Assembly: GCF_022354825.1 (NCBI RefSeq)
Contig: NZ_CP031168.1
Location: 2,977,501 to 3,041,500 of the forward strand
Length of the DNA: 64,000 nt
From: Paenibacillus sp. H1-7
Lineage (GTDB): Bacteria > Bacillota > Bacilli > Paenibacillales > NBRC-103111
Direction: 5' to 3'
The position numbers and the translations under genes were made by a program. Positions 1 through 8,038 of the stretch are shown here, one piece after another; the stretch's first letter is position 1; each line of letters starts with the position of its first letter. The notes beneath the pieces are model-generated. The model saw nothing but the letters and a program-made list of their open reading frames with translations. It did not search any database and had not been told where the DNA came from.

Positions 1-161
1 AACTAATGGGCCTGCTGAGCCGCAGCACGCTTCATGCCGGGGAATAGCAGCAATATATGCAGAAGAATCCCCGTAGTATGCCGGGAAATCAGTGATTTTA
101 ACGATAAATTTTTTAATGGATCAGCCCGTTTCATCTGCTTGAAATTTGATTGCAAATCCCG

Positions 162-191
162 TTGACAAACTATTGTTCACCCCCATATAAT
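162..191 (+). promoter_or_regulatory. SigA-type promoter of the first sugar ABC operon
   Basis: A perfect -35 box TTGACA (162-167) and a perfect -10 box TATAAT (186-191) are separated by 18 bp. Transcription would start near 198 and leave a leader of about 230 nt before the permease gene. It is the best promoter match in the window. Confidence 0.8.
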
Positions 192-425
192 GAACTCATT
201 CGTTGGTGCCATTTGTTAAGAAATTATTTTTTTTGATTAATTATTTTTACTCATGGAATAATTAGTTGTCCTTCTCCAGCTTGCAGCATCATCATTGGAA
301 ACGCTGTACTACATTCGAGGGAGGTGAGCGCGGTTCGGCCGGCAGTTTACGGTACATATCGCTATCGCAATCAGGCAGTCTTATTCTTGAAGCCAGGTAA
401 CTAATCATTAGGAAGGAGCAGCACT
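192..425 (+). other. Leader and upstream flank of the first operon
   Basis: This is the untranslated leader between the promoter and the first permease. I see no recognisable riboswitch or strong terminator in it. Upstream (3-134, minus strand) there is an open frame of 43 codons that starts with ATG but has no ribosome binding site. It could be a fragment of a gene beyond the window edge or chance. Confidence 0.4.
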
Positions 426-1358
426 ATGTCCTCTTGGTTACATTTAACGAGCTTACATAAGATCAGGAAATATAAAATGCTGTACATCATGATACTGCCT
501 GGGATCGTCTATTTGCTTATTAACAATTACCTTCCCATGTTCGGCATCGTTATTGCGTTCAAAGATATTAATTTCTCCAAAGGGATTATGGGCAGCGATT
601 GGGTCGGGTTCAAAAATTTCGAGTATTTGTTCAAGACGGATGACGCCTTCATCATCACCCGAAATACGATCCTGTACAATGCCTTGTTTATCGTTTTGAA
701 CCTGGTCATTTCGGTTACGCTCGCCATTTTGCTCAACGAGCTGAAGAACAGGCTCTTCTCCCGGATGTATCAAAGCATCATACTGCTCCCTTACCTCATC
801 TCCTCGGTTATCATAGGCTATCTTGTCTTTTCACTCCTCAGTATGGAAACCGGATTTGTTAACAAAACGGTCCTGCCTTGGCTCGGATTACGAGAAATCA
901 TGTGGTACAACGAGCCCCAATATTGGCCCTACATCCTCACCCTCGTAAAAATTTGGCACAGCGTCGGCTATCTATGCATCATCTATCTTGCCGCCGTGGT
1001 CGGAATCGATCAGGAATATTATGAAGCGGCAACCATAGACGGAGCGAGCAAGCTGCAGCGTATCCTGAGCATTACGATTCCCATGATTATCCCTGTTATT
1101 ACCATCATGACGCTCCTACAGATAGGGCGGATCTTTTATGCCGATTTCGGCCTGTTTTATCAAGTACCGTTGGATTCCGGGGCGCTGCTGCCCACGACCA
1201 ATGTGCTCGACACCTATGTTTACCGGGCTCTGCTGAAAAACGGAGATATCGGCATGTCCTCAGCCGCAGGTCTGTATCAATCCATCGTCGGCTTCATTCT
1301 CATCCTGATTTCCAATTATGTTGTGAAGAAAATCAATGCGGACAACGCGTTGTTTTGA
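426..1358 (+). CDS. Sugar ABC transporter permease, LplB type
   Basis: This is an inner-membrane permease of a carbohydrate ABC importer (binding-protein-dependent transport family), 310 aa. Hydrophobic segments begin at about residue 18, and the cytoplasmic EAA loop that docks the ATPase is visible near residue 200 (EAATIDGASKLQRI followed by a proline-ended helix). The ATG has AGGAAGGAG just upstream. It is followed within 20 bp by a second permease, the usual LplB-LplC pairing. No ATPase is encoded in the window, so a shared MsmX-like ATPase is inferred. The substrate is unknown; the neighbouring isomerase and dehydrogenase suggest an uncommon sugar or polyol. LplB/YtcP family membership is confident. 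Confidence 0.88.
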   Translation: MSSWLHLTSLHKIRKYKMLYIMILPGIVYLLINNYLPMFGIVIAFKDINFSKGIMGSDWVGFKNFEYLFKTDDAFIITRNTILYNALFIVLNLVISVTLAILLNELKNRLFSRMYQSIILLPYLISSVIIGYLVFSLLSMETGFVNKTVLPWLGLREIMWYNEPQYWPYILTLVKIWHSVGYLCIIYLAAVVGIDQEYYEAATIDGASKLQRILSITIPMIIPVITIMTLLQIGRIFYADFGLFYQVPLDSGALLPTTNVLDTYVYRALLKNGDIGMSSAAGLYQSIVGFILILISNYVVKKINADNALF

Positions 1359-1372
1359 GTGGAGGGGAATCC

Positions 1373-2257
1373 ATGAACACAAGCAGGCTGGAGCAGTGGA
1401 TCTTGCATTTGTCTTTTGGTTTCATTTCCTGTCTATGCCTCATTCCTTTCTTGCTGCTCGTCTCGGCTTCCATTACCGATGAGAATGCCATCATTCAGAA
1501 CGGATATTCGTTTATTCCCCAAGCCTTCAGCACGGCAAGCTACGAAATGCTGTTTCATGACGCGCGAATGATATTCCATGCATACGGCATTTCCATCCTG
1601 GTTACCGTGATCGGTACGATCGCGAGCCTCACCATCATGGCTATGCTGGCTTATCCCATCTCAAGAAGGGAAATGCCGATGCGCCGTGCGATCACCTTTT
1701 TCGTATTCTTTACGATGCTGTTCAACGGAGGACTGGTCCCCACCTATTTGATGTATACCAATCTGTTCGCGATCAAAAACACGCTGTTTGCATTAATCGT
1801 TCCGGGATTATTGGTAAACGCTTTCTATGTCATTCTGATGAGAACCTTTTTTACCGTATCGATACCCGCACAGGTAGTGGAGTCGGCTTATATAGACGGA
1901 GCGGGGGAGTTCAAAATTTTTTATAAGATCGTGCTGCCGTTATCGCTTCCCGTTCTTGCAACCGTAGGGCTGTTTCAAATCATCAATTATTGGAACGACT
2001 GGTTTAACGGTTTGATTTATACGACGGATAACCGGTATTACAGCATTCAAGTGCTGCTGAACACGATTCTTTTGAACGTCCAATATTTAATCGACAATGC
2101 CCAATATTCCAGTCAAATGGAGGAGGCGGGAGTCATCCCGACACAAGGCGTGCGGCTCGCTATAGCGGTAGTCGGCGTAATCCCGATCCTGATTGCTTAC
2201 CCGTTCTTTCAACGATTTTTCATCAAAGGCTTGACGGTTGGAGCTGTAAAAGGGTAA
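1373..2257 (+). CDS. Sugar ABC transporter permease, LplC/YtcP type
   Basis: This is the second permease of the importer, 294 aa from the chosen start. The EAA loop is visible as ESAYIDGAGEFKIF followed by VLPLSLP, near residue 172. The protein ends in the GLTVGAVKG-type tail typical of YtcP/LplC homologues. A TTG lies in frame at 1355, but GGAGGGG at 1361-1367 sits correctly for the ATG at 1373, so the later start is preferred. It is co-transcribed with the preceding permease and probably with the downstream catabolic genes. Its binding protein is probably the lipoprotein encoded 3.5 kb downstream. Confidence 0.88.
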   Translation: MNTSRLEQWILHLSFGFISCLCLIPFLLLVSASITDENAIIQNGYSFIPQAFSTASYEMLFHDARMIFHAYGISILVTVIGTIASLTIMAMLAYPISRREMPMRRAITFFVFFTMLFNGGLVPTYLMYTNLFAIKNTLFALIVPGLLVNAFYVILMRTFFTVSIPAQVVESAYIDGAGEFKIFYKIVLPLSLPVLATVGLFQIINYWNDWFNGLIYTTDNRYYSIQVLLNTILLNVQYLIDNAQYSSQMEEAGVIPTQGVRLAIAVVGVIPILIAYPFFQRFFIKGLTVGAVKG

Positions 2258-2385
2258 TGGCCAACGTAATGGATCTTCCCTTGAAAGGGGGTGATGCAAG
2301 AACACGGAACATGCGAATCATGCTGTGTGCTGGCTGGCTTGAAGGCTGTGAACTATTCTAATTACTTTACGGAGGGATAGCGACA

Positions 2386-3180
2386 ATGAAAATAAGTATT
2401 GGCGGCTTTTCATTCTTCAACATGATGAGAGCGGGCAAAATGGATACGTTCGGCTATTTGGAATCGTCCAAGTACAGGTATCATCTGGATACGGTTGATT
2501 TATGGAACGGGACCTTTGCGGAAACGAGCCAAGACATATTTAAACTGCCCGACGAATCCTACATTCAAAAGGTCCGCGAAGCGCTGGATGAAAAAGAGAT
2601 GACGGTCATCAACCTGGCCGTTGACGGAGCCCACCTGTGGGACGCTGACCCGGAAAAGCGGAGCATGCTGTACGGGAATGCCGTCGCTTATCTCGGCATC
2701 GCCTCCAAGCTTGGGGCCAAATCGGTGCGGGTCGATGCAGGCGACAAGCAATCCGTTCCGTTAACCGAGGAGCAGTTCGAATATACCGTGACGAAATACC
2801 AGGATTATTGCCGGCGTGCGGCAGAGCTCGGGCTGGTGGTCGGACCGGAGAACCATATGGGCTCCTCGCAAAGCCCGCATTACTTGAAGCGGGTTGCGGA
2901 AGCGGTCGATCAGCCGAACTTCGGCATCCTGCTGCATATGGGCCGCTGGTCGGAGGATGCGGAGATGGGCGACGGTCTGGTTGCTCCTTGGGTGTACCAC
3001 ACTCACTTTGACGGGAAAACGGTAGGATCGGAGCAAGCGGAGCAAAGGGTGAGAACGCTGCTCGACGCCGGATATGACGGCTATTGGGGGATTGAATACA
3101 ATGCGCCCGATAATCAATATACCGAGATGGAATGGGCTATTGCTTCGGTCAAAAGGGTTTTGCAGAAAGTGAATAAGTAA
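2386..3180 (+). CDS. Sugar phosphate isomerase/epimerase family protein
   Basis: This is a TIM-barrel protein of the AP-endonuclease-2/xylose-isomerase-like family, 264 aa, probably cytosolic. Candidate metal and substrate residues lie at strand ends: a GPENH motif near residue 155, HTHFDGK near 207 and GIEYN near 232. Such enzymes isomerise or epimerise keto-sugars, inositol derivatives or sugar phosphates, and sequence alone does not tell which. It starts at an ATG behind CGGAGGG, 128 bp after the permease genes and 25 bp before a Gfo/Idh dehydrogenase. That pairing is common in inositol-like or 3-keto-sugar degradation. The specific reaction is not assigned. Confidence 0.82.
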   Translation: MKISIGGFSFFNMMRAGKMDTFGYLESSKYRYHLDTVDLWNGTFAETSQDIFKLPDESYIQKVREALDEKEMTVINLAVDGAHLWDADPEKRSMLYGNAVAYLGIASKLGAKSVRVDAGDKQSVPLTEEQFEYTVTKYQDYCRRAAELGLVVGPENHMGSSQSPHYLKRVAEAVDQPNFGILLHMGRWSEDAEMGDGLVAPWVYHTHFDGKTVGSEQAEQRVRTLLDAGYDGYWGIEYNAPDNQYTEMEWAIASVKRVLQKVNK

Positions 3181-3205
3181 CTCTTAATAAGGGAGAGATG
3201 TTCAC

Positions 3206-4336
3206 ATGGGGAGAAAAGTAAGGATTGGAATCGTCGGCGCAGGATTGATCGGCAAGGCGCACTTAAGAAATTACGCTAAAATTGCGGATGCCGAGGTTGT
3301 AGCCGTGTGTGACGTGAATGAGCGGGAAGCTCAAAACGTAGCGGAGCAATTTCAAGTCCCGCATGTGTATTCCGACTTTAAGGAATTGCTGAAGCGTGAC
3401 GATATCGAAGCGATCGACGTTTGCCTGCACAACAATTTGCATGCTCCGGTAACCGTGGCGGCCTTGCAGGCAGGGAAGGACGTCTATTGCGAGAAGCCGA
3501 TAGCCGGCACCTATTACGATGGAACCGTAATGCTCGACATGGCCGCACAATGCGGGAAGAACCTACATATTCAGCTCGGGACGCTGTACCGGAAAGAGAC
3601 CAAGGCGGCCAAAGCGCTGATCGACGGCGGCATGCTGGGGAAGCTGTACCATGCCCGCGCAACCGGACACCGCCGCAGAGGACGTCCATTCATTGACGGC
3701 TATGGGACCCCGGCGTTCTTGAACCAAGAGATTGCCGCAGGCGGGGCGCTGATCGACATGGGCGTCTACCATATTGCGCAGATGCTGTATTTGCTCGATA
3801 CCCCCAAAGTCGAGAGAATCTCGGGTAAAGGATACCGTGAAATGGAAGTGGATGCTAGGCGTGCACAGCAGGCGGAATTCAATGTGGAGGAGCTCGGCCT
3901 TGGCTTCGTGAAATTTGCCGGAGGGGCAACGATGGACATTTGCGAGGCGTGGAGCATTCACTTGGGAAGCATAGAGGGCTGCAGCGTCGTCGGGACGAAA
4001 GGCGGCATCCGGATGCCCGCCTACTCGGATCAGGCCGTACTGGCTCCTTTCAGCTACCATACGACAGCTTGCGATATCGACTTGAATTGCACGGTGAATT
4101 TGGACGAAATGGACGGCCGATGGAACCAGCTGAAAGAGAACTACGATGCGTATGCTTCCTCCCAGCATCACTGGATTGCTGCATTGCAAGGCCGGGTGGA
4201 ATTGCTTCCAACCGCTCATATCGCTCTTCAGACAATGCTGATTAGCGAGGGCATTTATTTATCGGATCGGCTGGGACGCGAAGTCAGCTTCGATGAGATT
4301 ATGGAGCATTCCCGCTCGACGGCGATTCCATTGTAA
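3206..4336 (+). CDS. Gfo/Idh/MocA family oxidoreductase
   Basis: This is an NAD(P)-dependent sugar or polyol dehydrogenase, 376 aa. The N-terminal Rossmann fold starts with VGAGLIGKAH (residues 10-19). The conserved EKP motif is at about residue 96, and a DMGVYH motif near 188 provides the usual active-site Asp and His of the family. It is 25 bp downstream of the isomerase with its own GGGAGAG ribosome binding site, so it is probably translated from the same mRNA. The family oxidises ring hydroxyls of sugars, inositols or glycosides; the exact substrate cannot be read from the sequence. The imported sugar is the most likely one. Confidence 0.86.
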   Translation: MGRKVRIGIVGAGLIGKAHLRNYAKIADAEVVAVCDVNEREAQNVAEQFQVPHVYSDFKELLKRDDIEAIDVCLHNNLHAPVTVAALQAGKDVYCEKPIAGTYYDGTVMLDMAAQCGKNLHIQLGTLYRKETKAAKALIDGGMLGKLYHARATGHRRRGRPFIDGYGTPAFLNQEIAAGGALIDMGVYHIAQMLYLLDTPKVERISGKGYREMEVDARRAQQAEFNVEELGLGFVKFAGGATMDICEAWSIHLGSIEGCSVVGTKGGIRMPAYSDQAVLAPFSYHTTACDIDLNCTVNLDEMDGRWNQLKENYDAYASSQHHWIAALQGRVELLPTAHIALQTMLISEGIYLSDRLGREVSFDEIMEHSRSTAIPL

Positions 4337-4365
4337 TTTAATCCCGAAGGAGGGATGTGCATCCA

Positions 4366-5580
4366 ATGGCAGCTCCTGCAGCAGGCGCTAATGCTCAATC
4401 GTTAGCCACCTTGAAGAGATTTAACTTTTTTCTGTATGGCACCATTGCTATCTTGTCGTCGTTCTTTCCGCTTTATTTCCAGGAAATCGGACTTAGCAAA
4501 ATAGAGATCGGCATGGTCATGGCCGGAGGTCCGTTCATCTCCATTTTCGCGAATCCGTTCTGGGGCTATTGGAGCGACCGGCTGCAAAATGTCCGCAAAA
4601 TACTGATGATGCTGTTAATCGGCAATCTTCTATTTACCATTATTGTCTTTCAGGTCAGGGATTATGCCGTCATCTTCATGCTGATGCTCGTTTTCTTCTT
4701 CTTTAACAGCCCGACGTTTTCGCAGAGCAACAGCTTGATCCTGAATGCGATTGAAGGAACGAAATACAAATTCGGTGCGTTCCGTTTATGGGGATCGCTG
4801 GGATGGGCGATTATCGCCTTGCTGGCGGGTCCGGTCATCAGCCGGATGGGCATCTTGAATTTGTGGATATTGTACGGTGCGATGATGCTTGTCTCGCTTC
4901 TGTTCACCGCCGGATTGCCGAGAGGAAACATAGGGACTCCGAAACCGAAAGCGGAGAGGCAAAGCTATTGGAAAGTGATGTTCTCAAGCAAAATCTTCTT
5001 CGTCTTCGTCGTGTTAGGCGTATTGATATCCGTGCCCAATTCGATCAATCAGACGTTCGTTTCGCTGTATATCGCCAATCTGGGAGGCTCGAAGGAGCTG
5101 ATCGGCTGGTCGGTCTTTTTATCCGCCATCTTCGAGATTCCCGTCTTCCTGCTGTTCGATAAGTATTTGAAGAAATCGACCCGGGTCATGTTCGGCTGTC
5201 TGGCGGCCATCAGCGTATTATTCGTCATCCGCTGGCTGCTGATGTCCGTAGTCGGCGGGCCGGTACACATCGTGTTCATTCAAATCTTGCACTGTATAAC
5301 CTTCGGCGGCTATTACTATGTGGGTACCAGCTTATCGGCGCATCTGATCCCCGGCGAATACCGGGCGACAGGCCAGGCCATCTATGCCTTGACATGGGGC
5401 GGTATATCGGGAATTATCGCCGGTTTGGTCGGCGGGTGGATGTTCGATCAGCTCGGGCCGAGAACGTTGTATGAGATTTGCACCATCATTTCCATCGTCG
5501 GTGTGCTGGGCTTCCTGATCATGTGGCTTCGGGTGAGGAGATCGGAATTGGAACCGGAGCCTAAGCCGAAATCGGCCTAA
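4366..5580 (+). CDS. MFS transporter, nucleoside:H+ symporter/LacY-like class
   Basis: This is a major facilitator superfamily protein of 404 aa with about 12 hydrophobic helices. The GYWSDRLQNVRK stretch near residue 65 is the typical loop 2-3 motif. A GTG at 4357 is in frame but lies only 2 bp from the AAGGAGGG sequence, so the ATG at 4366 (11 bp spacing) is preferred. It follows the dehydrogenase by about 30 bp in the same operon. A secondary transporter inside an ABC-importer operon suggests a second route for the same sugar or export of a by-product. Substrate unknown. MFS_1-like membership is confident; the subclass is less so. Confidence 0.82.
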   Translation: MAAPAAGANAQSLATLKRFNFFLYGTIAILSSFFPLYFQEIGLSKIEIGMVMAGGPFISIFANPFWGYWSDRLQNVRKILMMLLIGNLLFTIIVFQVRDYAVIFMLMLVFFFFNSPTFSQSNSLILNAIEGTKYKFGAFRLWGSLGWAIIALLAGPVISRMGILNLWILYGAMMLVSLLFTAGLPRGNIGTPKPKAERQSYWKVMFSSKIFFVFVVLGVLISVPNSINQTFVSLYIANLGGSKELIGWSVFLSAIFEIPVFLLFDKYLKKSTRVMFGCLAAISVLFVIRWLLMSVVGGPVHIVFIQILHCITFGGYYYVGTSLSAHLIPGEYRATGQAIYALTWGGISGIIAGLVGGWMFDQLGPRTLYEICTIISIVGVLGFLIMWLRVRRSELEPEPKPKSA

Positions 5581-5599
5581 AGCGTTCCACAGTATTTCG

Positions 5600-5632
5600 C
5601 GGGTACCGGCCGTTTATTATGACCGGTATCCG
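5600..5632 (+). other. Intercistronic hairpin before the binding-protein gene
   Basis: GGTACCGG and CCGGTATCC arms flank a short loop and could form a stem-loop 90 bp upstream of the lipoprotein gene. There is no T-run, so it is unlikely to be a strong terminator. It may stabilise the downstream mRNA or mark a processing site. Confidence 0.35.
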
Positions 5633-5722
5633 TCGAACTTATAACAGCTCAAGCGGTCAAAGGATAAAGCTCTATTCAGTTCTAGCCTGATAACTTAACC
5701 AAACCGATCAGGAGGTCGTTAT

Positions 5723-7231
5723 ATGATCAAAAGAATGTGTTATCCTTTGTTGGCCATCCTGCTGACAGCTAGTATCCTTATTGCAGGCTGCAGCGATTCA
5801 GGTGCTCCTGCGGGGAAAACCGCGACGGAACCGGGCGGCAGCGCGCTTGCTCCTTATGAGCTTTCCATCTTGTTTTACGGGAGCAACCAGAAGGATCTGA
5901 AGCTGGTGGAGGAGGAAATAAGCAAGATTACGAAGCAGAAGATCAATGCCACGGTGAAGCTGAACCGGATCGAGCCCGCAGCCTGGGAGCAGCAAAGAAT
6001 TCTTATGCTCGCCGGCAACGAGAAGGTGGACCTGCTCTTTACCGGAGAGAAGGAGTTTGTGACGGAGGTTACGCAAAGACAGCTGCTGCCTTTGGACGAT
6101 CTGCTGAAGAAGCACGGGCAGGATATTATTAAAGCTTTCGAGCCGGAAGTGCTGGCAGCCTCGAAGATTAACGGCAAAACTTATGCCGTACCGAGTATAA
6201 GGGATTTTGCATCCTACTCCGGTATGCTTGTCCGGACGGATTTGTTAACCAAGTACAACCTGGATGTCAGCAAGGTAAAAACGCTCGATGATATGGACCC
6301 CATATTCGATACGATCAAGAAAAATGAACCGAACGTGACCGTCCTCGGCAAGGCGAGTGCCGGAGCCTCCATTGCTTATACGCCCATCATCACAACCGTC
6401 GATACCCTCGGCGATTCCATAGGCGTACTGTCCAGCCTCGACAATCTCAAAGTGGTCAATATGTACGAAACCCCCGAATATATCAAATTGGTCAAAACGA
6501 TGCGGCGATGGTTTAATGCCGGGTATATCGCCAAGGATGCGGCCACAAGCACGCAAACCGGAAGAGACTATATTCAGGCCAACGTTGGCTTCGCCGTAAT
6601 GAGCAAAGGCAAGCCCGGAATCAATACCCAAACCTCGCAGCGGATCGGCGTGCCTTTGACGGACGTGCGGTTTTCCCAGCCGAAGACGGATACGGTAGCC
6701 ATCACCAATGCGATGTTCGGTATCTCCGCCAATACGAAGGATCAGGACCGGGCGATGATGATGCTGAACCTGATGTATTCGGATAAAGACATCGTCAATT
6801 TGCTCCATTGGGGAATCGAAGGGAAGCATTATGTGAAAAATGCGAACCAGACGATCGATTTTCCGCCCGGAGTCGACGCTTCCAAAAGCGGCTATAATTT
6901 GCGGCAGGGGTGGATGTTCGGCAATCAGCTGCTGTCCTACCCGTGGGCGACCGACGATCCGCAAATTTGGTCGCAGATGGCCGAGTTCAACAAAGGCTCC
7001 AAGAAATCCGCTGCGCTAGGATTCATGTACAATCCCGATCCGGTGAAAACCGAAATCGCAGCCATTAACAACGTTGTCAAGCAGTATGCCATGGGCTTGG
7101 AAACCGGGACGTCGGATCCGGACGAAAATTTGCCCAAATTTAACGCCGCTCTTAAGGCGGCCGGCATTGATAAAGTCATTGCCGAGAAGCAGAAGCAGCT
7201 GGACGAGTGGGCGAAAACGAACAAAAAGTAA
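5723..7231 (+). CDS. Extracellular solute-binding lipoprotein, LipO-like
   Basis: This 502-aa lipoprotein has a signal peptide ending in the lipobox LIAGC, so the mature protein starts at Cys23 and is anchored outside the membrane. The length and the C-terminal half (MLNLMYSDKDIVNLLHWG region, DUF3502-like) match LipO-type binding proteins that work with LplB/LplC permeases. AGGAGG lies just before the ATG. It is the presumed receptor for the two permeases at the start of the window, although the catabolic genes lie between. The ligand is probably an oligosaccharide or uncommon sugar. No promoter was obvious in the 142-bp gap, so read-through from the operon is plausible. Confidence 0.87.
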   Translation: MIKRMCYPLLAILLTASILIAGCSDSGAPAGKTATEPGGSALAPYELSILFYGSNQKDLKLVEEEISKITKQKINATVKLNRIEPAAWEQQRILMLAGNEKVDLLFTGEKEFVTEVTQRQLLPLDDLLKKHGQDIIKAFEPEVLAASKINGKTYAVPSIRDFASYSGMLVRTDLLTKYNLDVSKVKTLDDMDPIFDTIKKNEPNVTVLGKASAGASIAYTPIITTVDTLGDSIGVLSSLDNLKVVNMYETPEYIKLVKTMRRWFNAGYIAKDAATSTQTGRDYIQANVGFAVMSKGKPGINTQTSQRIGVPLTDVRFSQPKTDTVAITNAMFGISANTKDQDRAMMMLNLMYSDKDIVNLLHWGIEGKHYVKNANQTIDFPPGVDASKSGYNLRQGWMFGNQLLSYPWATDDPQIWSQMAEFNKGSKKSAALGFMYNPDPVKTEIAAINNVVKQYAMGLETGTSDPDENLPKFNAALKAAGIDKVIAEKQKQLDEWAKTNKK

Positions 7232-7241
7232 ACATGCCAAA

Positions 7242-7277
7242 CAGGAACTTTCGGCGAAGGAGAGGCGAAAGTTCCTG
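7242..7277. terminator. Strong inverted repeat between convergent genes
   Basis: CAGGAACTTTCG (7242-7253) and its perfect complement (7266-7277) form a 12-bp stem between the lipoprotein gene and the convergent response-regulator gene. The T-run is weak on the plus strand. A bidirectional terminator is the likely role. Confidence 0.55.
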
Positions 7278-7315
7278 TCTGTGTGACGGCATAGGCTCCG
7301 CTTCCGGGCTCCTTG

Positions 7316-8038
7316 TCACGTCTGCTTTTTGTTCCGGTATACCCGCTCGGGCCTCCCGACGACGCCGTAGGACAGATCGGCATAAACGTCGCCGAGGCTG
7401 ACCAAATGCTCCAAGTAGCGGCGGCCCGTTGACCGGCTTACGCCGATAAGCTTCGCGATCTGGTCGGCTGTCAAACCGTCGCCGGCATTGGAGATGGCTT
7501 GAACGACCTTGACCAGCGTCAGCTTGTCGATCCCTTTGGGCAAATAAGGCTCTTCAGGGCCTGATTCCTTCTTCATCGTCCCTGAAAGCAGCCGGTCTAC
7601 GTCGCTTTGATTCAAGCTTCCTCTGTCATTGAGGCGCGTCATCTCGCGACGAAATTCCAGATACCGGAGCAGCGTCTCCTGCATCCGGTCGAATACGAGC
7701 GGCTTCATAATGTAGTCGAACGCCCCGCCGCGTACGGCTTCGCGAATGGGGTCGGCTTCCTTGGCCGCCGTGATCATAATGACGTCGGTCTCTTTGTATT
7801 GCTGGCGGATGAAGCGGAGAATGTCCAAGCCGTTGGCGTTGGGCAAGTAAATGTCGAGCAGCACCAGATCCGGCTTGAAAATATCGAGCTGTTCTTTGGC
7901 CTGCGCTTCGTCGGTAGCGATGCCGATAACCTGGAAGCCCTCGACCTTTTCGATAAAGCGCCGGTTAATCTCCGCAATCCGGCTATCATCCTCTACGATG
8001 AGCACTTCCACGGCAGGCATCCTGCGGTTATCCTCCAT
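7316..8038 (-). CDS. CitB/DcuR-type response regulator
   Basis: This is the cytosolic response regulator of a two-component system, 240 aa. The N-terminal receiver domain has the acidic pair VEDD and the phospho-acceptor Asp in LLDIYLP, with the conserved Lys in IMKPL. The C-terminal DNA-binding region (LTADQIAKLIGVSRSTGRRYLEHL) is the winged-helix type of CitB/DcuR/MalR regulators. The chosen ATG at 8038 overlaps the end of the kinase gene by 11 bp and has GAAGGGGG upstream; an ATG at 8020 is an alternative. It probably controls the divergent tricarboxylate transporter operon in response to a di- or tricarboxylate sensed by the kinase. Confidence 0.9.
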   Translation of the reverse strand: MEDNRRMPAVEVLIVEDDSRIAEINRRFIEKVEGFQVIGIATDEAQAKEQLDIFKPDLVLLDIYLPNANGLDILRFIRQQYKETDVIMITAAKEADPIREAVRGGAFDYIMKPLVFDRMQETLLRYLEFRREMTRLNDRGSLNQSDVDRLLSGTMKKESGPEEPYLPKGIDKLTLVKVVQAISNAGDGLTADQIAKLIGVSRSTGRRYLEHLVSLGDVYADLSYGVVGRPERVYRNKKQT

